Of a stretch of 64,000 bases of DNA, positions 35,768 through 44,717 are shown piece by piece. Location of the stretch: the NCBI GenBank assembly GCA_039794565.1, contig JAUQVX010000006.1:1-64000 (forward strand), read 5' to 3'. The position numbers were made by a program, and so were the translations under genes. Positions within the stretch are counted from its first letter, which is position 1; each line of letters opens with the position of its first letter. Origin of the DNA: Gloeomargarita sp. SRBZ-1_bins_9 (GTDB taxonomy: Bacteria > Cyanobacteriota > Cyanobacteriia > Gloeomargaritales > Gloeomargaritaceae). Below the pieces are notes generated by a model. The model was not told the DNA's origin, made no database searches, and was given only the letters and a program-made list of their open reading frames with translations.

Positions 35768-36784
35768 ATGGGGATCGTGGTGGAAAAGGTGTCCAAGCGT
35801 TTCGGTCACTTCGTGGCGGTGGATGACGTGAGCTTGACGATTCCCACCGGGTCATTGGTGGCGCTGCTGGGGCCGTCGGGGTCTGGGAAATCGACCCTGC
35901 TGCGTTTGATTGCTGGTCTGGAGCAACCGGATACGGGTCGCATTTGGCTCACCGGTCAGGAGGCCACCCACCGCCGGGTCCAGGAGCGCAACATCGGGTT
36001 TGTGTTTCAGCACTACGCCCTGTTCAAGCACATGACGGTGCGGCAAAACATTGCCTTCGGGCTGGAGGTGCGCAAGGTGCCCCCCCACCGGATCAAGCAG
36101 CGGGTGGAAACCCTTTTGGAGCTGGTGCAGTTGCAGGGCCTAGGGGACCGCTATCCCCACCAGCTCTCCGGCGGTCAGCGGCAACGGGTGGCCCTGGCGC
36201 GGGCGTTGGCCGTCGAACCCCAGGTGCTTTTGCTGGATGAACCCTTTGGGGCGTTGGATGCCCGGGTGCGGCAGGAGTTGCGGGCCTGGCTGCGGCGGTT
36301 GCATGACGACATGCATGTAACGACGGTGTTTGTCACCCACGACCAGCAGGAGGCGATGGAGCTGGCCGATCAAATCGTGGTGATGCACAGGGGCCGCATT
36401 GAACAGGTGGGCACCCCCGCCGACATCTACGACCATCCGGCTACTCCCTTTGTGATGAGTTTTATTGGGCCGGTGAATGTCTTGCCGGGGGATGCGGGAC
36501 TGTTACGGGGTCAGGGGTTGGCCCTGGGAGCGGGGCAGGCGTTTTTACGTCCCCACGATATTGTCATCAGCACCCATCCTGAGGAGGCCCATACCCCCGC
36601 CCGGATTCGGCGGCTGTTGCACCTGGGGCCGGAGGTGCGCCTGGAACTCCTGCTGGAGGATGGCCAGACTCTGGTGGCGCAAATGGACCGGCAACGGTTT
36701 TCCCAACTCCAGTTACAGCCCCAGCAGCAGGTGTATGTCCGGCCCCGGCAGGCCCGCTGTTTCCCGTTGCACTATGCCATCTAG
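35768..36784 (+). CDS. cysA: Sulfate/thiosulfate ABC transporter ATP-binding protein CysA
   Basis: A 338-residue CysA-type ABC ATPase. The Walker A is GPSGSGKST (35-43), the signature [16 protein letters not shown] (about 138-153), Walker [14 protein letters not shown] and the H-loop [28 protein letters not shown] is typical of the CysA branch. The C-terminal TOBE-like domain includes [10 protein letters not shown] and [14 protein letters not shown], as in CysA. It would energise uptake of sulfate or thiosulfate with CysT, CysW and a binding protein, none of which are in the window. Upstream lie the tandem-NIL and TauE/SafE genes. Its end overlaps the convergent ABC gene by four bases. Confidence 0.88.
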   Translation: MGIVVEKVSKRFGHFVAVDDVSLTIPTGSLVALLGPSGSGKSTLLRLIAGLEQPDTGRIWLTGQEATHRRVQERNIGFVFQHYALFKHMTVRQNIAFGLEVRKVPPHRIKQRVETLLELVQLQGLGDRYPHQLSGGQRQRVALARALAVEPQVLLLDEPFGALDARVRQELRAWLRRLHDDMHVTTVFVTHDQQEAMELADQIVVMHRGRIEQVGTPADIYDHPATPFVMSFIGPVNVLPGDAGLLRGQGLALGAGQAFLRPHDIVISTHPEEAHTPARIRRLLHLGPEVRLELLLEDGQTLVAQMDRQRFSQLQLQPQQQVYVRPRQARCFPLHYAI

Positions 36785-37407
36785 GCCGCCCCTAGGGTCC
36801 CGTGCTCCAGACGCCACACCTGGTCGGCCAGGGCGCTGAGTTCCCGGATGTCGTGGCTCACCACCAGTAACGACCATCGCTGCTTCAGTTCCTGGAGCAG
36901 TTGCAGCAGTTGCCGGCGCATGGACCAGTCGAGGCCCGCCAGAGGCTCATCCAGCAGGAGCAGATAGGGCTGCCGAATCAATTGCACAGCAAGGGCTAGG
37001 CGGCGCTGTTGTCCCCCACTGAGGCAATGGGGCGGCTGTTGCCAGGACACGTCCGCCAAATGCACTGTTTCCAGGACCTGCTGCACCTGGTCGTAGGTGA
37101 GTTCGGGGTGGCCTAGCCGCAGCTCCTCTAGCACCGTCAACCCGCAGAAGTGCCGCTCGGGAAACTGGAACACCAACCCCGCCACCAGCCGCAAATCTGC
37201 CGGTTGTAACACCTGGTCCTGCCAACGGATATAGCCTTGGGTGGGGGCCGCCAGACCGGCAATCACCTCCAACAGGGTGGTCTTACCGGCGCCGCTGGGT
37301 CCCACAATTAAGGTCAGCGAGGGGGCCGGCACCATGAGGTCAATGTGCTGCAAGATGGGGTGGGAACTGGCCGGGGGATGATAGCTGACATTGACAAGCG
37401 TCAGCAT
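36781..37407 (-). CDS. ABC transporter ATP-binding protein (ECF/CbiO-like)
   Basis: A 208-residue stand-alone ABC ATPase. The Walker A is GPSGAGKTT (36-44), the Q-loop region [18 protein letters not shown] resembles the energy-coupling factor/CbiO branch, the signature is [16 protein letters not shown], Walker B is [12 protein letters not shown] and the switch is VVSHD. It resembles the cyanobacterial proteins related to plastid ABCI11/NAP14. No membrane partner or substrate-binding gene is adjacent, so the substrate is unknown; metals or vitamins are typical. It begins three bases after the methyltransferase gene and is cotranscribed with it. Confidence 0.8.
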   Translation of the reverse strand: MLTLVNVSYHPPASSHPILQHIDLMVPAPSLTLIVGPSGAGKTTLLEVIAGLAAPTQGYIRWQDQVLQPADLRLVAGLVFQFPERHFCGLTVLEELRLGHPELTYDQVQQVLETVHLADVSWQQPPHCLSGGQQRRLALAVQLIRQPYLLLLDEPLAGLDWSMRRQLLQLLQELKQRWSLLVVSHDIRELSALADQVWRLEHGTLGAA

Positions 37408-37410
37408 GGT

Positions 37411-38082
37411 TCACGGCTCTTTGCGGGCTAAAACGGCGTAAAAGGGGTCACCGCCACCCAGTAGTCCCCAAAAACCGGGTGGGCTGGGCCGGGCGATGAC
37501 CTCCACCGGACCAAAACCGGGCACCGCTTGGAAATAACGTTGCACTAGGGCGATGCGCTCGGCGTCGGTGGCGTCCCGCCAGGCCTGGATGGCCTTTTGG
37601 TAGAACATGCGGTTGGAAAAACTGACGATGGCCAAGCCGCCAGGTTTAAGCACGCGCTGGATTTCGGCAAAAACAGCCTCGGGATACTGCAGGTACTGCA
37701 CGGACACGGCGTTTAAGACGGCATCAAAGCGAGCGTCCTCTAGGGGTAGGCGGGGATTGTGGTTCAGATTTTGGACAAAGTAGTGGGTCAGCCGGGGGTT
37801 GCGGGCCAGTTCCTCGGCATTCATCCCGTGCCCGACCACCTCAGCAAAGTCCATCTCCGGCGGTAGGTGGGACACCCAACTGCTCATCAAGTCCAGCAGA
37901 CGGCTACTGGGGGTCAGGCGCTCCCGGTACAGTTGAGTCAACTGCTGCAAAAACCCCTGGTCCACGTGGGTGACCAACCGGGGCATTTGATAAAACAGGG
38001 CGTCGTCGCTTTCGTCCAACTTGCGCCGTTGCTGGGGGGTTAGGACCGCCTGGACCATACAAAAACTGTCATACAACTTCAC
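37411..38082 (-). CDS. Class I SAM-dependent methyltransferase
   Basis: A 223-residue protein with a methyltransferase fold. Motif I is degenerate, SSRLLDLMSSWVSHLPPEM, lacking the usual GxGxG. The later parts are clear: DAVLNAVSVQYLQYPEAVFAEIQRVLKPGGLAIVSFSNRMF has motifs II and III of the ubiquinone/menaquinone methylase type. This group, with LMSSWxSHLP, is common in cyanobacteria and algae; the substrate is unknown. The start could be the second methionine, eight codons in. It precedes the orphan ABC ATPase gene. Confidence 0.75.
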   Translation of the reverse strand: MKLYDSFCMVQAVLTPQQRRKLDESDDALFYQMPRLVTHVDQGFLQQLTQLYRERLTPSSRLLDLMSSWVSHLPPEMDFAEVVGHGMNAEELARNPRLTHYFVQNLNHNPRLPLEDARFDAVLNAVSVQYLQYPEAVFAEIQRVLKPGGLAIVSFSNRMFYQKAIQAWRDATDAERIALVQRYFQAVPGFGPVEVIARPSPPGFWGLLGGGDPFYAVLARKEP

Positions 38083-38147
38083 ATTTCTCAGTTTAGGCCA
38101 TCAGCGGCGGTGGGGCCGGTCATAATGGGGAAAAAAGGGCTGATGAC

Positions 38148-40667
38148 ATGATCCGGGCGGTTGTGATGGCAGGGGGGGCTGGGACCCGTTTGCGACCTTT
38201 GACCTGTGACCTGCCCAAGCCGTTGTTGCCGGTGCTCAATCGTCCCATTCTGGAGCACAGCCTGACCTGGCTGCGGGGACATGGGCTAACGGAATTGGTG
38301 GTCACGCTGCACTACTTGCCGGATACGGTGCAGTCCTATTTCCAGGACGGTCGGGACTGGGGGGTGCAGGTGTCCTATGCAGTGGAAGAGTTGCGGCCCT
38401 TGGGGACGGCGGGGTCGGTGCGCCAGGTGTTGTCCCTGCTGCCGGAGACGTTTGTGGTGGTCAGCGGCGATGTGCTGACGGATGTGCATTTACCGGCGGC
38501 GATTGCCTTTCACCGGCAGCGGGGTGCCAAACTTACGGTGATCCTGACCCAGGTGCCGGACCCAGCCGAGTTCGGGGTGGTGGTCACCGATGGGGAGGGG
38601 CGGATTGTCCGGCTGCTGGAAAAACCCACGCCGGGGGAGGTGTTTTCCGACACGGTGAATATGGGGGCCTATGTGGTGGAGCCGGAGGCGCTGGCTTACC
38701 TGCCCCCGGACCAACCGGCGGATTTTGCCCAGGATGTGCTGCCTTACCTACTGGCCCAGGGGGAGCCGGTGTACGGCTTTGTGGCCAAGGGGTACTGGTG
38801 CGATGTGGGGAATTTGGAGCGCTACCGCCAGGTGCAGTGGGATGCCCTGACGGGTAAGGTGCATGTCTCCCTGGGGTACCGGCAGGTGCAAAACGGGCTG
38901 TGGCTGGGGGAACAGGTACGTCTGGACCCGACGGTGACCTGGGAGGGGCCGGTGCTGATTGGCCATAACTGTCGCATCGGGCCGGGGGTGCAGCTGGGAG
39001 CCGGGACGGTCATTGGCGATAACTGCCTAATTGAAAGCCAGGCGGACCTGAAACGTGCCGTGCTGCTCAATGGGGTGATCGTGGGGGAGGAAAGTCACCT
39101 GCGGGCCTGTGTGGTGGGGCGGGGCAGTCGCATTGGCCGGCGGGCGCAAGTTCTCGAGGGGGCGGTGCTGGGGCATCTGTGCCAGGTGGGGGAGGAGGCC
39201 TTAGTGCAGGAGCGCTGCCGCGTTTGGCCCGGCAAGTATATCGAACCGGGGGCCACGGTCAATACCAATCTCATCTGGGGCACGGGGGCGCGGCGGCATC
39301 TGTTTGGCCTGCGGGGGGTCTCGGGGCTGGCCAATGTGGACATTACACCGGAGCTGGCCATACGGCTGGGGGCAGCGTTTGGGTCCTGTTTGCCGCCGGG
39401 GGCCAAGGTGCAGGTCTCCCGGGACCAGCGCAAGGTTTCCCGCATGATTTCCCGGTCGGTAATCGCCGGGTTGATGTCCGTGGGGGTGCAGGTGCAAAAC
39501 TTGGAGGCGACGGCGATTCCTGTTAGTCGCTTGGTGGCCCGCATGTCCCGTGTCGATGGGGGTATCCATGTGCGGCTGGACCCGGACCGGGTCGGCCATG
39601 TGCTGATCGAGTTTTTGGATAGCCAGGGGGTCAACATTTCTCCGGCTCTGGAAAAAAAGATTGAAGCGACGTTGGTGCGGGAGGAGTTTCGGCGGGCGGC
39701 CCTGGCGGATATTGGTGACATGGTGATTCCGGCGCGGGTGGTGGACTGGTATTGCGAAGCCTTTGAGGAGCAGTTGCAGGTGGAGGCCATCCGCCAATCC
39801 CGGGCTAGGGTGGTGGTGGATTACGCCCATGGGGTGTCGGGTGCTCTCCTACCGGAGTTACTGGTGCGCTACGGCTGCGACCCCCTGGTGCTCAACGCCA
39901 GCTTGCGGCAAACGCCTTTGACCCCCCAGGAGCGGGAGGCGTCGCTGCAACAACTGGGGCGGGTGGTGGAGGCGGTGCGGGCCCATTTGGGGGTGCAGAT
40001 TTGGGCCAATGGGGAACGCCTGGTGCTGGTGGACGAAACGGGCCAAGCTATCCAGGGGTCCCGGTTGACGGCGGTGGTGATGGAGCTGGTGCTGGCGGGA
40101 CAACCCCGGGGTGCGGTGGCGGTGCCGGTGACCACCAGCAGTCTGGTAGAGCAGGTGGCCCGACATCATGAGGGGCAAGTTATTCGCACCAAAGCCAACC
40201 CCACGGCATTAATGCGCGCCTGTCAGGAAAAACCCCGCCTTCTCTGTGCCGGCAGCGGCGAATTGGGATTCATCTTTCCCCAGTTGCACCCGGGGTTTGA
40301 CGCCATGTTTACCACCGCCAAGTTGCTGGAGTTACTCACGGTGCAGGAGCGGTCCCTGGCCCAGATCAATGCCCATTTGCCAGTGGTGTTTTGGAAGTCG
40401 CAAACCATTCACTGTCCCTGGCGCCTAAAAGGAGCTTGGATGCGCCATTTACTGGAAACCCACACCCCCGACCTGCTGGATTTGACCGACGGTGTGCGCA
40501 TTTTTCCCCAGGGCTACGACCCGGACCACTGGGTGTTATTTCTCCCGGACGCCACCGAACCCCAGGTGCACCTGGTGGTCAACGGCGTGGAGCGGGAATG
40601 GGTGAACCATTGGGGCCAGGAATACCGCCAGCGGTTGCACCAGTTTATGGCCGAATACCACCCCTAG
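38148..40667 (+). CDS. Three-domain mannose-1-phosphate guanylyltransferase with degenerate phosphomannomutase domain
   Basis: An 839-residue protein. Residues 1-230 are a nucleotidyltransferase: AVVMAGGAGTRLRPLT, KPLLPVLNRP, and SGDVLTD holds the metal aspartate. Residues about 245-370 are a left-handed beta-helix of hexapeptide repeats (VLIGHNCRIGPGVQLGAGTVIGDNC). Residues about 380-839 match a phosphohexomutase. In that part the phosphoserine loop TASHNP is replaced by VDGGIHVRLDP and the DGDADR metal loop by SGELGF, so the mutase is probably inactive. It likely makes GDP-mannose or another sugar nucleotide for surface glycans. The long form is common in cyanobacteria. Confidence 0.85.
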   Translation: MIRAVVMAGGAGTRLRPLTCDLPKPLLPVLNRPILEHSLTWLRGHGLTELVVTLHYLPDTVQSYFQDGRDWGVQVSYAVEELRPLGTAGSVRQVLSLLPETFVVVSGDVLTDVHLPAAIAFHRQRGAKLTVILTQVPDPAEFGVVVTDGEGRIVRLLEKPTPGEVFSDTVNMGAYVVEPEALAYLPPDQPADFAQDVLPYLLAQGEPVYGFVAKGYWCDVGNLERYRQVQWDALTGKVHVSLGYRQVQNGLWLGEQVRLDPTVTWEGPVLIGHNCRIGPGVQLGAGTVIGDNCLIESQADLKRAVLLNGVIVGEESHLRACVVGRGSRIGRRAQVLEGAVLGHLCQVGEEALVQERCRVWPGKYIEPGATVNTNLIWGTGARRHLFGLRGVSGLANVDITPELAIRLGAAFGSCLPPGAKVQVSRDQRKVSRMISRSVIAGLMSVGVQVQNLEATAIPVSRLVARMSRVDGGIHVRLDPDRVGHVLIEFLDSQGVNISPALEKKIEATLVREEFRRAALADIGDMVIPARVVDWYCEAFEEQLQVEAIRQSRARVVVDYAHGVSGALLPELLVRYGCDPLVLNASLRQTPLTPQEREASLQQLGRVVEAVRAHLGVQIWANGERLVLVDETGQAIQGSRLTAVVMELVLAGQPRGAVAVPVTTSSLVEQVARHHEGQVIRTKANPTALMRACQEKPRLLCAGSGELGFIFPQLHPGFDAMFTTAKLLELLTVQERSLAQINAHLPVVFWKSQTIHCPWRLKGAWMRHLLETHTPDLLDLTDGVRIFPQGYDPDHWVLFLPDATEPQVHLVVNGVEREWVNHWGQEYRQRLHQFMAEYHP

Positions 40668-41245
40668 TCACGACTGACCCGGTAATGGATGCGCCAGGGG
40701 GCGCCCCAGCGGGACCAGCTTTCCTTATTGAAAGGAGGCAGCCAGTGCCGGATCAACGCTTGCTCTAGGCGTTGGCGGGGGCGGGTTGCCCGGGGCACCT
40801 CCCAGTAAAAGGCCCAGTGGATGCGGGTGGGTATCCCCAAGCGGCGATGGACATCCAGGTAATGGCGCAAATAGACCTTGCAATCGTGATGGCCCTGCCA
40901 GCGGCGGCGGCTGTTGACCGTTTCCCCGATGTAGAGCACCAAGGGGGCGGCTTGATCCAGCACGAAATAGATGCAGGGGTCGCCCTGGCGAAAGCGCTGG
41001 GGGAAGCGAAAAAACCGGTCGCTTTCTGTTCCCAGGGTAAAGGGGTTAACAAGGGGCAAGGAGTTCCAGAAATCCCCCTGAACTGTAACTGCCTGGGCCT
41101 GCTGATGCTGAATAATGGCCTGTTTCCAAGCGTGCAATTGGCTAGGGGACCAATCGGGCGGCAAACCAGTGGGGTAGTAGCCAGGAGTACCCATGGCCCG
41201 CCACTGTTGCTGGTCAAACAGGGATAATTGGTCAGGTATGCTCAC
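40664..41245 (-). CDS. GIY-YIG nuclease family protein
   Basis: A 193-residue protein whose C-terminal part is a GIY-YIG domain: CIYFVLDQAAPLVLYIGETVNSRRRW gives the two strands and the catalytic arginine region, and a later WHLPPFNKESW-like segment (HWLPPFNKESWSRW) supplies the conserved asparagine. The N-terminal 85 residues, with QQQWRAMGTPGYYPTGLPPDWSPSQLHAWKQAI, contain no domain I know but resemble other cyanobacterial copies. It does not look like UvrC, nor like a homing endonuclease, since it is not within an intron. It is convergent with the guanylyltransferase gene by four overlapping bases. Confidence 0.75.
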   Translation of the reverse strand: MSIPDQLSLFDQQQWRAMGTPGYYPTGLPPDWSPSQLHAWKQAIIQHQQAQAVTVQGDFWNSLPLVNPFTLGTESDRFFRFPQRFRQGDPCIYFVLDQAAPLVLYIGETVNSRRRWQGHHDCKVYLRHYLDVHRRLGIPTRIHWAFYWEVPRATRPRQRLEQALIRHWLPPFNKESWSRWGAPWRIHYRVSRD

Positions 41246-41315
41246 GGTCAGCCCCTAAAAGCCCTATGCTATAGTAAGGTCAAACCATGGGTAGGGGGAT
41301 GAGGGGGGCAAGGCG

Positions 41316-42380
41316 ATGGGGCTACTGGTTTTTAACGTTTTTCGCGGGCAATTGATTGATGTTATCGAATGGCTAGACAAGACCAACAACACGATGGTCT
41401 ATCGGTTTGAGCGCTTTAACAATGAAATCAAACAGGGGGCCAAACTGATTGTCCGGCCTGGGCAAATGGCGGTGTTGGTCAACGAGGGGCAAGTGGCTGA
41501 TGTCTTCGGCGAAGGGACTTACGAACTTTACACCCGCAATCTGCCCATTTTAAGCACGCTTATGGCCTGGCCCCACGGTTTCAATTCCCCCTTCAAAGCG
41601 GAGGTTTATTTTTTTAGCACCCGTAATTTCACCCATTTGAAATGGGGCACCCAGAATCCCATTACCCTGCGGGACAAGGATTTTGGGGCGGTGCGGGTAC
41701 GGGCCTTTGGCACCTATGCCCTGCGCATCCAAGACCCCCGCGCCATGTTGGAGCAATTGGTGAGCACCGATGGCCTGTTTCAGGTTGAAGAAATCAGCCA
41801 CCAAATCCGCAATGAAATCGTGTCGAGTTTTGCTAGCTGGTTGGGGCGGAGTCAAATTCCGGTGCTGGATTTGGCAGCCCAATATCGGGAGTTGGGGAAC
41901 AAAGTGCGGGCTGAAATTCAACCGGACTTGGAGCGCTGGGGGATTGAATTAACTCAGTTACTGATTGAGAGCATTTCCCTGCCCCCTGAGGTGGAAAAGG
42001 TGCTGGACAAACGGACGTCCATGGGAATTCTGGGGGACATGCCGCAGTACGCCCAGTTCCAGGCGGCCCATGCTATAGAGACCATAGCCCAAAAACCAGG
42101 CGCCAGTCACCCGGCGGTGGATTGGGGCATGGGGTTAGCCATGGGGCAGCAGATTGCCCAGAGTATGCCCCCGCCGCCCCCACCCCCAGTCGTCCAATGG
42201 CATTTGTCCCGCCACGGGCAAACCTTGGGGCCATTTTCCCTAGATCAATTGCTGCAACAGGGGTTGACGCCGGATACCTACGTGTGGAAAGCGGGGATGG
42301 CTAGCTGGGCCAGGGCTGCCGAAGTGCCTGAGCTAGCCCAGCGTTTGTCGCCCCTGCCGCCCCCACCGCCACCGGCTTGA
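41316..42380 (+). CDS. SPFH (YdjI/virion-core-like) protein with C-terminal GYF_2 domain
   Basis: A 354-residue protein. Residues 1-230 form the SPFH-type domain of the YdjI branch: VFRGQLIDVIEWLD, a KLIVRPGQMAVLVNEGQVADVFGEGTYEL core, FKAEVYFFSTRNF and WGTQNPI. It lacks a membrane anchor. After a proline run (PPPPPPP near residue 285) a GYF_2 domain follows (QWHLSRHGQTLGPFSLDQLLQQGL and TYVWKAGMASWARAAEVPEL). In Bacillus the relative YdjI is recruited with a zinc-ribbon partner to membranes under stress by a phage-shock-like protein. The next gene, 15 bases on, is such a zinc-ribbon protein. A TATAGT box lies at 41270-41275. Confidence 0.82.
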   Translation: MGLLVFNVFRGQLIDVIEWLDKTNNTMVYRFERFNNEIKQGAKLIVRPGQMAVLVNEGQVADVFGEGTYELYTRNLPILSTLMAWPHGFNSPFKAEVYFFSTRNFTHLKWGTQNPITLRDKDFGAVRVRAFGTYALRIQDPRAMLEQLVSTDGLFQVEEISHQIRNEIVSSFASWLGRSQIPVLDLAAQYRELGNKVRAEIQPDLERWGIELTQLLIESISLPPEVEKVLDKRTSMGILGDMPQYAQFQAAHAIETIAQKPGASHPAVDWGMGLAMGQQIAQSMPPPPPPPVVQWHLSRHGQTLGPFSLDQLLQQGLTPDTYVWKAGMASWARAAEVPELAQRLSPLPPPPPPA

Positions 42381-42395
42381 GATCGCGAGCAAACC

Positions 42396-43538
42396 ATGAC
42401 ATCAGCAGTTCCGGCGTCCTTGAGTTGTCCCCAGTGCGGGGCGAAGGGGTTGGAGTTTGCCCCGGATACCCAGCAACTGGCCTGCACCTATTGCGGCTGG
42501 CGGGGGGAGGTGGACGTTGTGCAGGCGGCCATAACTGAGCACAGCTACCGGGACTTGCACAACTGGACGGCCCAAGCCCAGGGGGTGCTCGCTGCCCAGG
42601 AGGTGCCATGCCCCAGTTGCGGTGCGGTGACCACCTTTGACCCGACGCACGTGGCTGACCGCTGCGCCTTTTGCGGTACGCACTTGAATGTACAGCCCCG
42701 GTTGGCCAGTCCGGTGGTGGCGCCCCAGGCGGTGGTTCCTTTTGCGGTGGCCCGCCAGTCCATGGGCCAACGCCTGTTGCAATGGTTGGGGAAGAACTGG
42801 TTGGCCCCCAACGACTTGCAGCAACTGGCCCAACCGGAGCGTATCCAGGGGGTCTATGTGCCCTTTTGGACCTTTGACAGTCAGACCCGCACGTTTTACG
42901 TGGGGCAACGGGGGGAGTACGACTACCGGACGGAGCGCTACCAGGACAGCAACGGCCAGTGGCAAACGCGGCAGGTGCGGTACACCCGCTGGTATGACAC
43001 CAGGGGCTGGGTGGAGCGCTGGTTCGACGACGTGCTGGTGGCGGCGACCAAATCCATACCGGCACCCCGGCTGGAGCGTTTGGTGGAGTTAGCCTATTCC
43101 CCTGGCGCCCTGAGACCCTATGACGACCGGTATCTGGCGGGCTATCGGGTGGAGCGCTACCAGGTGACGCCGGTGCAGGGGTGGGAACGGGCCCGGCAAA
43201 AAATGGACGCAGCGATTGAATCGGATATCCGTCGCGACATCGGTGGGGACGAGCAACGCATCCTCAAAAAAGACACCAGTTACGACGGGATTACCTTTAA
43301 GCACATCCTGTTGCCCCTGTGGTTATTCAGCTATCGCTACCGGGGACGGACGTATCAGGTCATCGGCTGCGGTATGACGGGGCGGGTCTTCGGCGACCAT
43401 CCCATCAGCCGGTGGAAGGTGGCGGTGGCCCTTCTGGGAGCGGTGCTGGCGCTGGGACTGGGGATATGGGCCCTGCAGGTGCTGGAGTTTACCCCACAAC
43501 CGCAGCCGCCTAGACCAGAGCAAACGTCGCCCGACTAA
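42396..43538 (+). CDS. Double zinc-ribbon membrane protein (YdjG-like partner of SPFH protein)
   Basis: A 380-residue protein with two zinc ribbons at the start: C11, C14, C30, C33 and C72, C75, C90, C93 (TFIIB-like CPxCG). A middle domain of about 180 residues follows (YVPFWTFDSQTRTFYVGQRGEY, then RYTRWYDTRGWVERWFDDVLVAATK). One membrane helix lies near the C-terminus (about residues 342-362), then a short proline-rich tail. The order is that of YdjG-like proteins encoded beside YdjI. The gene probably forms an operon with the SPFH gene upstream and the methyltransferase downstream, acting at the membrane. Confidence 0.75.
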   Translation: MTSAVPASLSCPQCGAKGLEFAPDTQQLACTYCGWRGEVDVVQAAITEHSYRDLHNWTAQAQGVLAAQEVPCPSCGAVTTFDPTHVADRCAFCGTHLNVQPRLASPVVAPQAVVPFAVARQSMGQRLLQWLGKNWLAPNDLQQLAQPERIQGVYVPFWTFDSQTRTFYVGQRGEYDYRTERYQDSNGQWQTRQVRYTRWYDTRGWVERWFDDVLVAATKSIPAPRLERLVELAYSPGALRPYDDRYLAGYRVERYQVTPVQGWERARQKMDAAIESDIRRDIGGDEQRILKKDTSYDGITFKHILLPLWLFSYRYRGRTYQVIGCGMTGRVFGDHPISRWKVAVALLGAVLALGLGIWALQVLEFTPQPQPPRPEQTSPD

Positions 43539-43565
43539 AATCGTGGACAGGGGGGGGACAGTTCT

Positions 43566-44060
43566 ATGCACAAACTGGCGGAATGGGGTTTTGGGCCGGA
43601 CTGGTGGCGTAACTCACGGGGGGAGTATTGGGTCATCGGCCAGGGGGTGGTGAGCCTGGGGTACCTGCTGTTGCCGGTCGTGCCTGTGGAGCCGTTTCCC
43701 CTGGCGCTGCGCTGGGCTGGGGCGACCCTGTTCGGCCTGATAGCCCTGGGGCTGGGGGGGGCGGGTTTACTGCATCTGGGGGAAAATCTCACGCCCTTGC
43801 CCCACCCCAAAGATACAGGTCAATTGGTCACGACCGGGGTTTATGGCTGGGTGCGCCATCCCATCTACAGCAGTGTGATCTTTTTGGCCCTGGCCTATGC
43901 CTGTTGGCGAGGGAGTTGGACCCACTTTTTGGGCACCGCCGGGTTGTTGCTGTTTTTTGACCGCAAAGCTGCCCAGGAGGAACGGTGGTTGCAGGAAAAA
44001 TTCCCCACCTACCAAACCTACCGCCAGCGGGTGAAAAAACTCATCCCCGGTGTTTACTAG
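43566..44060 (+). CDS. Isoprenylcysteine carboxyl methyltransferase-like membrane protein
   Basis: A 164-residue protein of the ICMT/PEMT methyltransferase family. Three or four hydrophobic segments are followed by the SAM-binding motif GVYGWVRHPIYSSVIFLALA (about 93-112), with the RHPxY core, and by FDRKAAQEERWLQEKFPTYQTYRQRV, where the E-E-x-x-L...F-x-x-Y pattern is characteristic. Bacterial members methylate unknown lipids or small molecules. It lies 27 bases after the zinc-ribbon gene, which suggests a shared transcript and a membrane lipid link. It has no partner gene that would reveal a substrate. Confidence 0.8.
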   Translation: MHKLAEWGFGPDWWRNSRGEYWVIGQGVVSLGYLLLPVVPVEPFPLALRWAGATLFGLIALGLGGAGLLHLGENLTPLPHPKDTGQLVTTGVYGWVRHPIYSSVIFLALAYACWRGSWTHFLGTAGLLLFFDRKAAQEERWLQEKFPTYQTYRQRVKKLIPGVY

Positions 44061-44214
44061 GGGCCAAGCTCCCTTCTGGGTGTCCCTCGGCAAGGTGCAG
44101 TCATCTACCTGACAACAGATACTTCCGCTTGGGCGGGTGAAGCGGCTTATTCACCTGTGTTGCCCTGGGTCATTGCTGGAACTGGTCGGACGCCGGTGAT
44201 TCTTCAACCTGGGA

Positions 44215-44622
44215 CTACAGACAGGCCATCAACTCAATGGGCAACCCATCAGCGTCCTGGATAAAGGCCACCTGGTAGCGCCGGGAACCGATGGTTTGCT
44301 CTGTAGGCGGTAATAAGACGGTGGGCGTTTCCCCCAACCGTTGCGCCAAGTCAGCTAAACATTGCGCCACATCCGGCACCAGCAACGACAGGTGGTAATA
44401 CCCCACGTAGTGCTCGTCCCCAAAGGCATCCGGGGCGGGACGGGGCACCGGCACCTGTATCAGCTCTAAACGAGTCCCCCAGCCCTCTAACCAACAGGCC
44501 AGGGTGATGCCTGCGCTAAAGCGTTCCGTGACCCGAAACCCCAGGGCTTCATAAAAGGCAATGGCCCGGTGAATGTCCCCTGTGCGGATAGCAATGTGAT
44601 GATATTGTCCTGTTGTCGTCAT
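44215..44622 (-). CDS. VOC family (glyoxalase-like) protein
   Basis: A 135-residue protein with two beta-alpha-beta-beta-beta modules of the vicinal oxygen chelate fold. It has HHIAIRTGDIHRAIAFYEALGFRVTERF at the start and YYHLSLLVPDVAQCLADLAQRLGE, then the closing FIQDADGLPIELM. Candidate metal ligands are His9 (HHIAIRT), Glu53 (TRLELIQV), His77 and Glu131. That pattern fits glyoxalase I or methylmalonyl-CoA epimerase; the sequence does not decide. It stands alone, separated from gcvP by 95 bases with opposite orientation. Confidence 0.82.
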   Translation of the reverse strand: MTTTGQYHHIAIRTGDIHRAIAFYEALGFRVTERFSAGITLACWLEGWGTRLELIQVPVPRPAPDAFGDEHYVGYYHLSLLVPDVAQCLADLAQRLGETPTVLLPPTEQTIGSRRYQVAFIQDADGLPIELMACL

Positions 44623-44717
44623 GAAAGTTCAGGGCCAAACGCCGTTATGGTTCTTCCCTTACACCAGTTTAGGGGTGGGCTGCGCTAGGGTGGAAAAGAG
44701 TGTGACCCGCAGAACCC

